Notes: generated by a model not told the origin, from the letters alone. Positions 1 to 10,478 are shown, counted from the stretch's first letter. The stretch is DNA of 64,000 nucleotides from Balaenoptera acutorostrata (GCF_949987535.1 NC_080067.1:44576910-44640909); one strand, 5' to 3'. Numbers and translations are program-made.

Positions 1-308
1 ACTGAATGAATTTTGTAAGAATTTCTCTCTCTTTCACTATCTTTTTATTGTGTGTAATTTATTTTTATAATGGGCAATAGCTTATTTTCACTCCTGTGTT
101 TATGCCGCTTTGTACCCACTTGATTCACTGACAGAGAGATATTAATAAATATATTTCAAGATTCTTACTAGTCAGATATATGCTTCTGTGGTGAATAGAG
201 TGTGTTGAGTCCAGTTCATTGAGCAATGAGTAGATCTGGTGTATTGCATATTCGGTTTACGGAACGGTGTCTGAGCTAATTTCACACTCTTGTTTTATGC
301 ATCACCTC
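1..308 (+). repeat. Unassigned AT-rich 5' part of the monomer
   Basis: Starts with a pyrimidine tract (TTTCTCTCTCTTTCAC), then AT-rich text with AATAAA at 144-149. A BglII site AGATCT at 232-237 recurs in all types except D/E/F-like variants where I did not check every copy. I recognise no element here. It contains the type-diagnostic sites near offsets 72-85. Confidence 0.6.
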
Positions 309-487
309 ACCTCTGCTTTCCCCTTAAGCAGCCATAAGTGTGTTTTCTAAAGGTGTGACTCTGTTCTGTTTCATAGTTCAGTTCACGTAGAGCGATTTTA
401 CCTTCCCTGTCTAAGGACTATCTTATGATAAGTCTCTTTTTCTGTGTGACTTATTTGACTTAGTATCATCGTACCTAAATCCACTCA

Positions 488-679
488 TTATGCTGCTACT
501 AGGCTTATGACATTGATTTCATGGCTGAGTGATATTGCACTGTACATAGGAACCACAGCTTCTGTATTCATTTTTCTCTTTCCTGGGATATTTAACGTGT
601 ACCGAAGTCGAGATTCTTGTAAACAGGGCAGCCCTAAACTTTGGGGTGCTTGTGTCCTGTCGATGTTTGGTTTTCCCAA
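488..679 (-). pseudogene. L1 ORF2 extreme C-terminal remnant, shifted frame (63 codons)
   Basis: The last third carries PMYSAISLSHEI, which lines up with the ORF2 tail motif TMEYYSAIKKNEI. It is therefore the continuation of ORF2 after a frameshift relative to the 519-821 frame. The first part is an out-of-frame shadow. Equivalents exist in B and E monomers with small changes. No expression signal is visible. Confidence 0.5.
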
Positions 680-821
680 GTAATATGCCCTTGAGCGGAA
701 GTGCCCTATGCTCTGTAGCTCTGTTTTTTAGATGTTTTTGGAAACACCATACACTTCTCCAGAGTGGCCGTTGGCGACTTACATTCCGCCCATCAGCGTA
801 ACAAGGTTCCCATTTCTCCAT
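519..821 (-). pseudogene. L1 ORF2 C-terminal remnant frame (100 codons)
   Basis: An open stretch in the native L1 ORF2 frame. PLWRSVW lies near residues 19-25, LPLKGI near 42-47, and DTSTPKF then AALFT near 56-67. These correspond to ORF2 motifs PLWKTVW, IPLLGI, DTCTPMF and AALFT, C-terminal to the reverse transcriptase domain. There is no catalytic motif, no promoter and no upstream ORF2. After the AALFT region the native frame shifts into the neighbouring frame (488-679). The same frame is intact in all A and A/B monomers and in D and E. I read it as a relic that stays open because copies are homogenised, not as a gene. Confidence 0.6.
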
Positions 822-926
822 GGCCTGTCCTGCATTTCTGCTTTTGCCACTTTTTCAGGATGGCCCTTTTGGCCGATGGGAAGTGAGACTTCTTTGTAGT
901 GCTGATTTGCCTTGCCCGCTTGTTTG

Positions 927-1000
927 GTTGGCCAAAAAGGGCTTGTGTGTTTTTTCCTGAATATATTCAGGAAAAAAGGCCTACGCCCTTTTTGGCCAAC
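927..1000. mobile_element. 74-bp palindrome, mariner-type inverted-repeat element (MITE)
   Basis: Outer 16-bp arms (927-942 and 985-1000, GTTGGCCAAAAAGGGC and its exact complement) flank a perfect 28-bp inner palindrome (950-977, TTTTTTCCTGAATA and its complement). Both share the same centre at 963/964 and are separated by a 7 x 7 mismatch. The GGTTGGCCAAAAAG terminus, central TTTTTCC...GGAAAAA and total size match the short palindromic mariner-derived element I know from cattle and whale genomes, whose ends read TTGGGTTGGCCAAAAAG. The element sits exactly where L1 similarity is interrupted. It occurs once in each of the 37 monomers (coordinates in the monomer entries) and is most perfect in type A. 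As single-stranded DNA or RNA it could fold into a long hairpin. Confidence 0.72.
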
Positions 1001-1250
1001 TGTACCATAGTAGACGTTTTGCCGCTTTTTATGTGTTTTAAAGGCGAGTCCAAACTACCTCTTGAAAATTGTTTTCTGCAATTCTGTCTCACTTTCAAAT
1101 CCTCTTCGTTGCCTTACCTCAATATATTTTTGGATGACAGTTTTCATTTATAACCCTGCAAGTTTGTGAATTGCAGTGCCCCTGAGGTCCATTTTTCAAC
1201 TCCTTTTTTTGGGAGCTGGCCACAAAACCGCAGGATTGCTTCAGGCCCTA
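1001..1250 (-). mobile_element. Probable continuation of the L1 relic beyond the palindrome
   Basis: After the palindrome the L1 antisense text seems to resume: TAGTAGACGTTTTGC resembles the L1 stretch TTAGTGATGTTGAGC that normally follows GATTTGCATTTCTCTAAT. It is followed by CTTTTTATGTG, CTCTTGAAAATTGTTTTCTGC, ATATATTTTTGGATG and, near 1220-1247, ACAAAACC and TTGCTTCAGGCCCTATTCTG in the order expected for internal ORF2. Similarity is weaker than in 309-922. If right, about half the monomer (about 309-1250) is L1-derived and the palindrome inserted into it. The flanks 1-308 and 1251-1746 I do not recognise. Confidence 0.5.
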
Positions 1251-1746
1251 TTCTGATTCCGGGGAGCAGGTGAGCCTTTGGTTAATTCTTCGTCCTGATT
1301 GGAAATTAGAGTGACGTGTGCCTGTGCAAACACCAGGAGCTAGTCTCTCATTGATTCCCCCTAATCCCGTTCATCCTCCGGATAAATTGCAAGCTGTACG
1401 AAACAGGGGGTTACAGGTGCTGATTCTCCAAGTGGGGAGATTGTTAGTGAAGTGGCTGGAATGGCGAACCCACGCACCAGCAGATCAGAAATGAGGTTCT
1501 TTTAGAAACCTTTCCCGATCACACAGTGTACCATCCTCTGGGTTCCCCATGCATGTTTTAACTGTAGGAAGATTCCCTTCCACCTGGATATTTGTGACCC
1601 ATGGATTGGATACCACGCTGTATTACGTGAAAGGGTCTGCATTTTCTCTCCCAACCTCAACAATCCATTCAGCCCCAAGAGTTTCCAGCGTTATGTCTCA
1701 TCCGGCTGTGAGTCTAGATGTGCTCAATGCAGGTTGCATCACATCC
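1251..1746 (+). repeat. Unassigned 3' part of the monomer
   Basis: About 500 bp that I cannot relate to a known element. It holds a G-run cluster (GGGGG near 1406, GGGG near 1434), an ATGCATG near 1549 and the most conserved stretch of the monomer (about 1640-1745, from CTGCATTTTCTCTCCC on), nearly identical in types A, C, D and E. Equivalent regions recur in every complete monomer. Confidence 0.6.
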
Positions 1747-2054
1747 ACTGAATGAATTTTGTAAGAATTTCTCTCTCTTTCACTTTCTTTTTATTGTGTG
1801 TAATTTATTTTTATAATGGGGTTTTGATTATTTACTCTGGTGTGTTCTTCACACTTTGTACCCACTTGAATCACTGACAGAGAGATATCAATAAATATTT
1901 TTCAAGATTCTTCCTAGTCAGATATATGATTCTGCATTGAATAGAGTGTGTTGAGTCCAGTTCATTGAGCAATGAGTAGATCTGGTGTATTGCATATTTG
2001 ATTTATGGAATGGTGTCTGAGCTAATTTCAAACTCTTGTTTTATGCATCACCTC

Positions 2055-2667
2055 ACCTCTGCTTTCGCCTTAAGCAGCCATAAGTACGTTTTCTAAATGT
2101 GTGACTGTTCTGTTTCGTAAATCAGTTCACGTAGAGCGACTTTTACCTTCCCTGTCTAAGGGCTATCTTACGATAAATTTCTTTTTCTGTGTGATTTGTT
2201 TCACTTAGAATCATCGTACCTAAATCCACTGATTATGCTGCTACTAGGCTTATGACATTGATTTCATGGCTGAGTGATATTTCACTGTACATAGGTACCA
2301 CAGCTTCTGTATTCATTTTTCTGTTTCCTGGGATATTTAAGGTATACCGAAGTCGAGATTCTTGTAAACAGGGCAGCCCTAAACCTTGAGGTGCTTGTGT
2401 CCTCTCGATATTTGGTTTTCCCAAGATATACGCCCTTGAGCAGAAGTGCCCTATGTTCTGTAGCTCTGTTTTTTCGATGTTTTAGGAAACACCATACACT
2501 TCTTCAGATTGGCCGTTGGCAACTTACATTCCGCCCATCAGCGTAACAAGCTTCCCATTTCTCCATGGCCTGTCTTGCATTTCTGGTTTTTCCACTTTTT
2601 CAGGATGGCCCTTTTGACAGATCGGAAGTGAGACTTCTTTGTAGTGCTGATTTGCCTTGCCCGCTTG
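2055..2667 (-). mobile_element. LINE-1 relic in monomer B
   Basis: Counterpart of the 309-922 segment. The B copy has GGTACC at the L1 ATGTACCACATC position, which is closer to the canonical L1 text than the GGAACC of type A, and lacks two bases near 2105. The ORF2 frame is stopped by TGA within the MYS region. Confidence 0.82.
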
Positions 2668-2671
2668 TTTG

Positions 2672-2745
2672 GTTGGCCAAAAAGGGCTTGGGTGTTTTTT
2701 CTTGAATATATTCAGGAAAAAAGGCCTACGCCCTTTTTGGCCATC
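2672..2745. mobile_element. Palindromic element, type-B form
   Basis: Same element as at 927-1000. The inner palindrome has one mismatch (TTTTTTCTTG against CAGGAAAAAA) and the right outer arm ends GGCCATC instead of GGCCAAC, leaving 13 perfectly paired outer bases. Confidence 0.7.
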
Positions 2746-3800
2746 TGCACTATAGTAGACGTTTTGCAGCATATCATGTGCTTTAAAGGCGAGTCCAATC
2801 TACCTCTTGAAAACAGTTTCCTGCAATTCTGTCTTGCTTTCAAATCCTCTTCGTTGCCTTACCTCAATATATTTTTGGACGATAGTTTTCATTTATAACC
2901 CTGAAGGTTTGTGAATTGCAGTGCCGCTGAGGTCCATTTGTCAACTCGCTCTTTTGGGAGCTGGCCGCAGAACCGCAGGATTGCTTCAGGCCCTATTCTG
3001 GTTCCGGGGGGCAGGTGCGCCTTTGGTTAATTCTTCGTCCTGATTAGAAATTAGAGTGACGTGCGCCTGTCCAAACACCTGGAGCTAGCCTCTCATTGGT
3101 TCCCCCTCATTCTGTTCATCCTCCGGATAAATTGCAAACTGCACGAAACAGGGGGTAACAGGGGCTGATTCTCCAAGTGGGGAGCTTGTTAGTGAAGCGA
3201 CTGGAATGGTGAACCCACACACTAGCAGATCAGAAATTTGGTGTGTTTTAGAAACCTTTCCCGATCACACAGTGTACCATACTCTGGGTTTCCCATGCAT
3301 GTTTTAGCTGTAGGAAGATTCCCTTCCACCTGAATATTTGTGACCCATGCATTGGATACCACGCTGTATTACTTTAAAGGGTCTGCATTTTCTCTCCCAA
3401 CCTCAACAATCCTCTCAGCCCCAAGAGTTTGCAGCGTTATGTCTCATCCGGCTGTGTGCCTAGATGTGCTCAATGCAGGTTGCATCACACCCGCTGAATG
3501 AATTTTGTAAGAATTTCTCTCTCTTTCACTATCTTTTTATTCTGTGTAATTTATTTTTATAATGGGGTTTAGCTTATTTTCACTCCTGTGTTTATGCCGC
3601 TTTGTACCCACTTGATTCACTGACAGAGCGATATCAATAAATATTTTTCAAGATTCTTCCTAGTCAGATATATGCTTCTGCGGTGAATAGAGTGTGTTGA
3701 GTCCAGTTCATTGAGCAATGAGTAGATCTGGTGTATTGCATATTCGGTTTACGGAATGGGGTCGGAGCTAATTTCAAACTCTTGTTTTATGCATCACCTC

Positions 3801-4415
3801 ACCTCTGCTTTCGCCTTAAGCAGCCATAAGTGTGTTTTCTAAAGGTGTGACTCTGTTCTGTTTCATAATTCAGTTCTCGTAGAGCGAAATTTACCTTCCC
3901 TATCTAAGGGCTATCTTACGATAAATTTCTTTTTCTGTGTGATTTATTTCACTTAGAATCATCGTACCTAAATCCACTGATTATGCTGCTACTAGGCTTA
4001 TGACATTGATTTCATGGCTGAGTGATATTCCACTGTACATAGGTACCACAGCTTCTGTATTCATTTTTCTGTTCCCTGGGATATTTCAGGTATACCGAAG
4101 TCGAGATTCTTGTAAACAGGGCAGCCCTAAACCTTGGGGTGCTTGTGTCCTCTCGATATTTGGTTTTCCCAAGATATACGCCCTTGAGTGGAAGTGCCCT
4201 ATGTTCTGTAGCTCTGTTTTTTCGATGTTTTAGGAAACACCATACACTTCTTCAGAGTGGCCGTTGGCAACTTACATTCCGCCCATCAGCGTAACAAGCT
4301 TCCCATTTCTCCATGGCCTGTCTTGCATTTCTGGTTTTTCCAATTTTTCAGGATGGCCCTTTTGACAGATGGGAAGTGAGACTTCTTTGTAGTGCTGATT
4401 TGCCTTGCCCGCTTG
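3801..4415 (-). mobile_element. LINE-1 relic in monomer C
   Basis: Counterpart of the 309-922 segment. ATTCCACTGTACATAGGTACC here is a closer match to the L1 text ATTCCATTGTATATATGTACC than the A or B versions, so type C keeps the more ancestral state at this point. Confidence 0.82.
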
Positions 4416-4419
4416 TTTG

Positions 4420-4493
4420 GTTGGCCAAAAAGGGCTTGGGTGTTTTTTCTTGAATATATTCAGGAAAAACGGCCTATGCCCTTTTGGGCCATC
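4420..4493. mobile_element. Palindromic element, type-C form
   Basis: Further decayed version. The inner arms read TTTTTTCTTG and CAGGAAAAAC and the right arm is GCCCTTTTGGGCC, so both stems carry mismatches relative to the type-A form. Confidence 0.68.
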
Positions 4494-5239
4494 TGCACTA
4501 TAGTAGACGTTTTGCAGCATATCATGTGCTTTAAAGGCGAGTCCAATCTACCTCTTGAAAACAGTTTCCTGCAATTCTGTCTTGCTTTCAAATCCTCTTC
4601 GTTGCCTTACCTCAATATATTTTTGGACGATAGTTTTCATTTATAACCCTGCAGGTTTGTGAATTGCAGTGCCGCTGAGGTCCATTTGTCAACTCGCTTT
4701 TTTGGGAGCTGGCCGCAGAACCACAGGATTGCTTCAGGCCCTATTCTGGTTCCGGGGAGCAGGTGAGCCTTTGGTTAATTCTTCGTCCTGATTGGAAATT
4801 AGAGTGACGTGCGCCTGTCCAAACACCTGGAGCTAGTCTCTCATTGGTTCCCCCTCATTCTGTTCATCCTCCGGATAAATTGCAAACTGTACGAAACAGG
4901 GGGTTACAGGTGCTGATTCTCCAAGTGGGGAGATTGTTAGTGAAGTGGCTGGAATGGCGAACCCACGCACCAGCAGATCAGAAATGAGGTTCTTTTAGAA
5001 TCCTTTCCCGATAACACAGTGTACCATCCTCTGGGTTTCCCATGCATATTTTAATTGTAAAAAGATTCTCTTCCCCCTCGATATTTGGGACCCAAGTATT
5101 GGATATCACGCCGTATTACTTTAAAGGGTCTGCATTTTCTCTCCCAACCTCAACAATCCTCTCAGCCCCAAGAGTGTCCAGTGTTATGTCTCATCCGGCT
5201 GTGGGTCTAGATGTGCTCAATGCAGGTTGCATCACATCC

Positions 5240-6985
5240 ACTGAATGAATTTTGTAAGAATTTCTCTCTCTTTCACTATCTTTTTATTGTGTGTAATTTA
5301 TTTTTATAATGGGCAATAGCTTATTTTCACTCCTGTGTTTATGCCGCTTTGTACCCACTTGATTCACTGACAGAGAGATATTAATAAATATATTTCAAGA
5401 TTCTTACTAGTCAGATATATGCTTCTGTGGTGAATAGAGTGTGTTGAGTCCAGTTCATTGAGCAATGAGTAGATCTGGTGTATTGCATATTCGGTTTACG
5501 GAACGGTGTCTGAGCTAATTTCACACTCTTGTTTTATGCATCACCTCACCTCTGCTTTCCCCTTAAGCAGCCATAAGTGTGTTTTCTAAAGGTGTGACTC
5601 TGTTCTGTTTCATAGTTCAGTTCACGTAGAGCGATTTTACCTTCCCTGTCTAAGGACTATCTTATGATAAGTCTCTTTTTCTGTGTGACTTATTTGACTT
5701 AGTATCATCGTACCTAAATCCACTCATTATGCTGCTACTAGGCTTATGACATTGATTTCATGGCTGAGTGATATTGCACTGTACATAGGAACCACAGCTT
5801 CTGTATTCATTTTTCTCTTTCCTGGGATATTTAACGTGTACCGAAGTCGAGATTCTTGTAAACAGGGCAGCCCTAAACTTTGGGGTGCTTGTGTCCTGTC
5901 GATGTTTGGTTTTCCCAAGTAATATGCCCTTGAGCGGAAGTGCCCTATGCTCTGTAGCTCTGTTTTTTAGATGTTTTTGGAAACACCATACACTTCTCCA
6001 GAGTGGCCGTTGGCGACTTACATTCCGCCCATCAGCGTAACAAGGTTCCCATTTCTCCATGGCCTGTCCTGCATTTCTGCTTTTGCCACTTTTTCAGGAT
6101 GGCCCTTTTGGCCGATGGGAAGTGAGACTTCTTTGTAGTGCTGATTTGCCTTGCCCGCTTGTTTGGTTGGCCAAAAAGGGCTTGTGTGTTTTTTCCTGAA
6201 TATATTCAGGAAAAAAGGCCTACGCCCTTTTTGGCCAACTGTACCATAGTAGACGTTTTGCCGCTTTTTATGTGTTTTAAAGGCGAGTCCAAACTACCTC
6301 TTGAAAATTGTTTTCTGCAATTCTGTCTCACTTTCAAATCCTCTTCGTTGCCTTACCTCAATATATTTTTGGATGACAGTTTTCATTTATAACCCTGCAA
6401 GTTTGTGAATTGCAGTGCCCCTGAGGTCCATTTTTCAACTCCTTTTTTTGGGAGCTGGCCACAAAACCGCAGGATTGCTTCAGGCCCTATTCTGATTCCG
6501 GGGGGCAGGTGAGCCTTTGGTTAATTCTTCGTCCTGATTGGAAATTAGAGTGACGTGTGCCTGTGCAAACACCAGGAGCTAGTCTCTCATTGATTCCCCC
6601 TAATCCCGTTCATCCTCCGGATAAATTGCAAACTGTACGAAACAGGGGGTTACAGGTGCTGATTCTCCAAGTGGGGAGATTGTTAGTGAAGTGGCTGGAA
6701 TGGCGAACCCACGCACCAGCAGATCAGAAATGAGGTTCTTTTAGAAACCTTTCCCGATCACACAGTGTACCATCCTCTGGGTTCCCCATGCATGTTTTAA
6801 CTGTAGGAAGATTCCCTTCCACCTGGATATTTGTGACCCATGGATTGGATACCACGCTGTATTACGTGAAAGGGTCTGCATTTTCTCTCCCAACCTCAAC
6901 AATCCTCTCAGCCCCAAGAGTTTCCAGCGTTATGTCTCATCCGGCTGTGGGTCTAGATGTGCTCAATGCAGGTTGCATCACATCC
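5240..6985 (+). repeat. Satellite monomer A (2)
   Basis: Type A without the private changes of the first copy. Palindrome at 6166-6239. Confidence 0.94.
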
Positions 6986-8731
6986 ACTGAATGAATTTTG
7001 TAAGAATTTCTCTCTCTTTCACTTTCTTTTTATTGTGTGTAATTTATTTTTATAATGGGGTTTTGATTATTTACTCCGGTGTGTTCTTCACACTTTGTAC
7101 CCACTTGAATCACTGACAGAGAGATATCAATAAATATTTTTCAAGATTCTTCCTAGTCAGATATATGATTCTGCATTGAATAGAGTGTGTTGAGTCCAGT
7201 TCATTGAGCAATGAGTAGATCTGGTGTATTGCATATTTGATTTATGGAATGGTGTCTGAGCTAATTTCAAACTCTTGTTTTATGCATCACCTCACCTCTG
7301 CTTTCGCCTTAAGCAGCCATAAGTACGTTTTCTAAATGTGTGACTGTTCTGTTTCGTAAATCAGTTCACGTAGAGCGACTTTTACCTTCCCTGTCTAAGG
7401 GCTATCTTACGATAAATTTCTTTTTCTGTGTGATTTGTTTCACTTAGAATCATCGTACCTAAATCCACTGATTATGCTGCTACTAGGCTTATGACATTGA
7501 TTTCATGGCTGAGTGATATTTCACTGTACATAGGTACCACAGCTTCTGTATTCATTTTTCTGTTTCCTGGGATATTTAAGGTATACCGAAGTCGAGATTC
7601 TTGTAAACAGGGCAGCCCTAAACCTTGAGGTGCTTGTGTCCTCTCGATATTTGGTTTTCCCAAGATATACGCCCTTGAGCAGAAGTGCCCTATGTTCTGT
7701 AGCTCTGTTTTTTCGATGTTTTAGGAAACACCATACACTTCTTCAGATTGGCCGTTGGCAACTTACATTCCGCCCATCAGCGTAACAAGCTTCCCATTTC
7801 TCCATGGCCTGTCTTGCATTTCTGGTTTTTCCACTTTTTCAGGATGGCCCTTTTGACAGATCGGAAGTGAGACTTCTTTGTAGTGCTGATTTGCCTTGCC
7901 CGCTTGTTTGGTTGGCCAAAAAGGGCTTGGGTGTTTTTTCTTGAATATATTCAGGAAAAAAGGCCTACGCCCTTTTTGGCCATCTGCACTATAGTAGACG
8001 TTTTGCAGCATATCATGTGCTTTAAAGGCGAGTCCAATCTACCTCTTGAAAACAGTTTCCTGCAATTCTGTCTTGCTTTCAAATCCTCTTCGTTGCCTTA
8101 CCTCAATATATTTTTGGACGATAGTTTTCATTTATAACCCTGAAGGTTTGTGAATTGCAGTGCCGCTGAGGTCCATTTGTCAACTCGCTCTTTTGGGAGC
8201 TGGCCGCAGAACCGCAGGATTGCTTCAGGCCCTATTCTGGTTCCGGGGGGCAGGTGCGCCTTTGGTTAATTCTTCGTCCTGATTAGAAATTAGAGTGACG
8301 TGCGCCTGTCCAAACACCTGGAGCTAGCCTCTCATTGGTTCCCCCTCATTCTGTTCATCCTCCGGATAAATTGCAAACTGCACGAAACAGGGGGTAACAG
8401 GGGCTGATTCTCCAAGTGGGGAGCTTGTTAGTGAAGCGACTGGAATGGTGAACCCACACACTAGCAGATCAGAAATTTGGTGTGTTTTAGAAACCTTTCC
8501 CGATCACACAGTGTACCATACTCTGGGTTTCCCATGCATGTTTTAGCTGTAGGAAGATTCCCTTCCACCTGAATATTTGTGACCCATGCATTGGATACCA
8601 CGCTGTATTACTTTAAAGGGTCTGCATTTTCTCTCCCAACCTCAACAATCCTCTCAGCCCCAAGAGTTTGCAGCGTTATGTCTCATCCGGCTGTGTGCCT
8701 AGATGTGCTCAATGCAGGTTGCATCACACCC
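6986..8731 (+). repeat. Satellite monomer B (2)
   Basis: Type B with the common C at the site where B(1) has T1838. Palindrome at 7911-7984. Confidence 0.94.
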
Positions 8732-10478
8732 GCTGAATGAATTTTGTAAGAATTTCTCTCTCTTTCACTATCTTTTTATTCTGTGTAATTTATTTTTATA
8801 ATGGGGTTTAGCTTATTTTCACTCCTGTGTTTATGCCGCTTTGTACCCACTTGATTCACTGACAGAGCGATATCAATAAATATTTTTCAAGATTCTTCCT
8901 AGTCAGATATATGCTTCTGCGGTGAATAGAGTGTGTTGAGTCCAGTTCATTGAGCAATGAGTAGATCTGGTGTATTGCATATTCGGTTTACGGAATGGGG
9001 TCGGAGCTAATTTCAAACTCTTGTTTTATGCATCACCTCACCTCTGCTTTCGCCTTAAGCAGCCATAAGTGTGTTTTCTAAAGGTGTGACTCTGTTCTGT
9101 TTCATAATTCAGTTCTCGTAGAGCGAAATTTACCTTCCCTATCTAAGGGCTATCTTACGATAAATTTCTTTTTCTGTGTGATTTATTTCACTTAGAATCA
9201 TCGTACCTAAATCCACTGATTATGCTGCTACTAGGCTTATGACATTGATTTCATGGCTGAGTGATATTCCACTGTACATAGGTACCACAGCTTCTGTATT
9301 CATTTTTCTGTTCCCTGGGATATTTCAGGTATACCGAAGTCGAGATTCTTGTAAACAGGGCAGCCCTAAACCTTGGGGTGCTTGTGTCCTCTCGATATTT
9401 GGTTTTCCCAAGATATACGCCCTTGAGTGGAAGTGCCCTATGTTCTGTAGCTCTGTTTTTTCGATGTTTTAGGAAACACCATACACTTCTTCAGAGTGGC
9501 CGTTGGCAACTTACATTCCGCCCATCAGCGTAACAAGCTTCCCATTTCTCCATGGCCTGTCTTGCATTTCTGGTTTTTCCAATTTTTCAGGATGGCCCTT
9601 TTGACAGATGGGAAGTGAGACTTCTTTGTAGTGCTGATTTGCCTTGCCCGCTTGTTTGGTTGGCCAAAAAGGGCTTGGGTGTTTTTTCTTGAATATATTC
9701 AGGAAAAACGGCCTATGCCCTTTTGGGCCATCTGCACTATAGTAGACGTTTTGCAGCATATCATGTGCTTTAAAGGCGAGTCCAATCTACCTCTTGAAAA
9801 CAGTTTCCTGCAATTCTGTCTTGCTTTCAAATCCTCTTCGTTGCCTTACCTCAATATATTTTTGGACGATAGTTTTCATTTATAACCCTGCAGGTTTGTG
9901 AATTGCAGTGCCGCTGAGGTCCATTTGTCAACTCGCTTTTTTGGGAGCTGGCCGCAGAACCACAGGATTGCTTCAGGCCCTATTCTGGTTCCGGGGAGCA
10001 GGTGAGCCTTTGGTTAATTCTTCGTCCTGATTGGAAATTAGAGTGACGTGCGCCTGTCCAAACACCTGGAGCTAGTCTCTCATTGGTTCCCCCTCATTCT
10101 GTTCATCCTCCGGATAAATTGCAAACTGTACGAAACAGGGGGTTACAGGTGCTGATTCTCCAAGTGGGGAGATTGTTAGTGAAGTGGCTGGAATGGCGAA
10201 CCCACGCACCAGCAGATCAGAAATGAGGTTCTTTTAGAATCCTTTCCCGATAACACAGTGTACCATCCTCTGGGTTTCCCATGCATATTTTAATTGTAAA
10301 AAGATTCTCTTCCCCCTCGATATTTGGGACCCAAGTATTGGATATCACGCCGTATTACTTTAAAGGGTCTGCATTTTCTCTCCCAACCTCAACAATCCTC
10401 TCAGCCCCAAGAGTGTCCAGTGTTATGTCTCATCCGGCTGTGGGTCTAGATGTGCTCAATGCAGGTTGCATCACATCC
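8732..10478 (+). repeat. Satellite monomer C (2)
   Basis: Type C, apparently identical to C(1) by eye. Palindrome at 9659-9732. Confidence 0.94.

Larger units (their letters stand above)
309..922 (-). mobile_element. LINE-1 3' end relic, antisense, in monomer A
   Basis: Reading left to right, this stretch follows the reverse complement of the 3' end of mammalian L1 (end of ORF2 and adjoining 3' UTR) in the right order. It contains AACCATAAG/GTTTTCT-like and GTGACTCTGTTCTGTTT-like text, then TATGATAA, GACTTATTTGACTTAGTATCA, ATGGCTGAGTGATATT, ACCACAGCTTCTGTATTCAT, TTTGGGGTGCTTGTGTC, GTAGCTCTGTTTTTTA, AAACACCATACACTTCTCC, AGAGTGGCC, CTTACATTCC, ATTTCTCCA, CAGGATGGCCCTTTTG and GTAGTGCTGATTTGC. 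On the minus strand, protein fragments match ORF2: PLWRSVW for PLWKTVW, and DTSTPKF with AALFT for DTCTPMF with AALFT. Divergence is strong and many small indels separate it from a live L1. L1 family recognition is from memory of the consensus; no alignment was run. Confidence 0.85.
1..1746 (+). repeat. Satellite monomer A (1)
   Basis: Reference type-A monomer. A-type traits are an AATAGC motif near offset 78, no HindIII site and no KpnI site in the L1-derived part, and an XbaI site near its end. Palindrome at 927-1000. Private changes at 1393, 1667-1668 and 1711. Confidence 0.95.
1747..3492 (+). repeat. Satellite monomer B (1)
   Basis: Reference type-B monomer. B-type traits are GTTTTGATTATTT near offset 72, loss of a CT dinucleotide near 2105, KpnI and HindIII sites present, and the terminal XbaI site destroyed (CCTAGA). 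Palindrome at 2672-2745. T at 1838 is private. Confidence 0.95.
1..5239 (+). repeat. HOR unit 1 (A-B-C, 5,239 bp)
   Basis: First complete three-monomer unit. It differs from unit 2 at a few sites only, including 1393, 1667-1668, 1711 and 1838, so it is slightly further from units 2 and 3 than those are from each other. Confidence 0.93.
3493..5239 (+). repeat. Satellite monomer C (1)
   Basis: Reference type-C monomer. C-type traits are GTTTAGCTT near offset 74, GAGCGATATC near 3626, AGTTCTCGTAG near 3872, and KpnI, HindIII and XbaI sites all present. Palindrome at 4420-4493 with one mismatch in the outer arm. Confidence 0.95.
5240..10478 (+). repeat. HOR unit 2 (A-B-C, 5,239 bp)
   Basis: The cleanest reference copy of the ABC unit. 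Its A and B monomers are nearly indistinguishable from those of the next unit; I noticed a single G/A difference corresponding to 13515. Confidence 0.93.

Noticed and set aside
144..149. AATAAA polyadenylation-like signal in each monomer
   Set aside because: It lies in AT-rich DNA with no transcript or upstream gene; expected by chance and multiplied by repetition.
251..265. CENP-B box-like text starting TTCG with A at the right spacing
   Set aside because: The essential CGGG end is replaced by GAAC. I found no other candidate on either strand of the reference monomers, so I cannot support a CENP-B box or centromere call.
927..1000. Palindrome as a bacterial-type terminator or operator
   Set aside because: The context is mammalian satellite with L1 text; no genes or U-tract arrangement fit a terminator, and the ends match a mariner-type element.
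899..1153. 84-codon plus-strand open frame starting at GTG, repeated in nearly every monomer
   Set aside because: It reads across the palindrome and antisense L1 DNA, has no start context or homology, and recurs only because the satellite recurs.
3150..3185. Possible G-quadruplex in type B (GGGGG, GGGG, GGGG)
   Set aside because: Only three long G-runs lie close together, and the last loop is long; no convincing fourth run within usual loop length.
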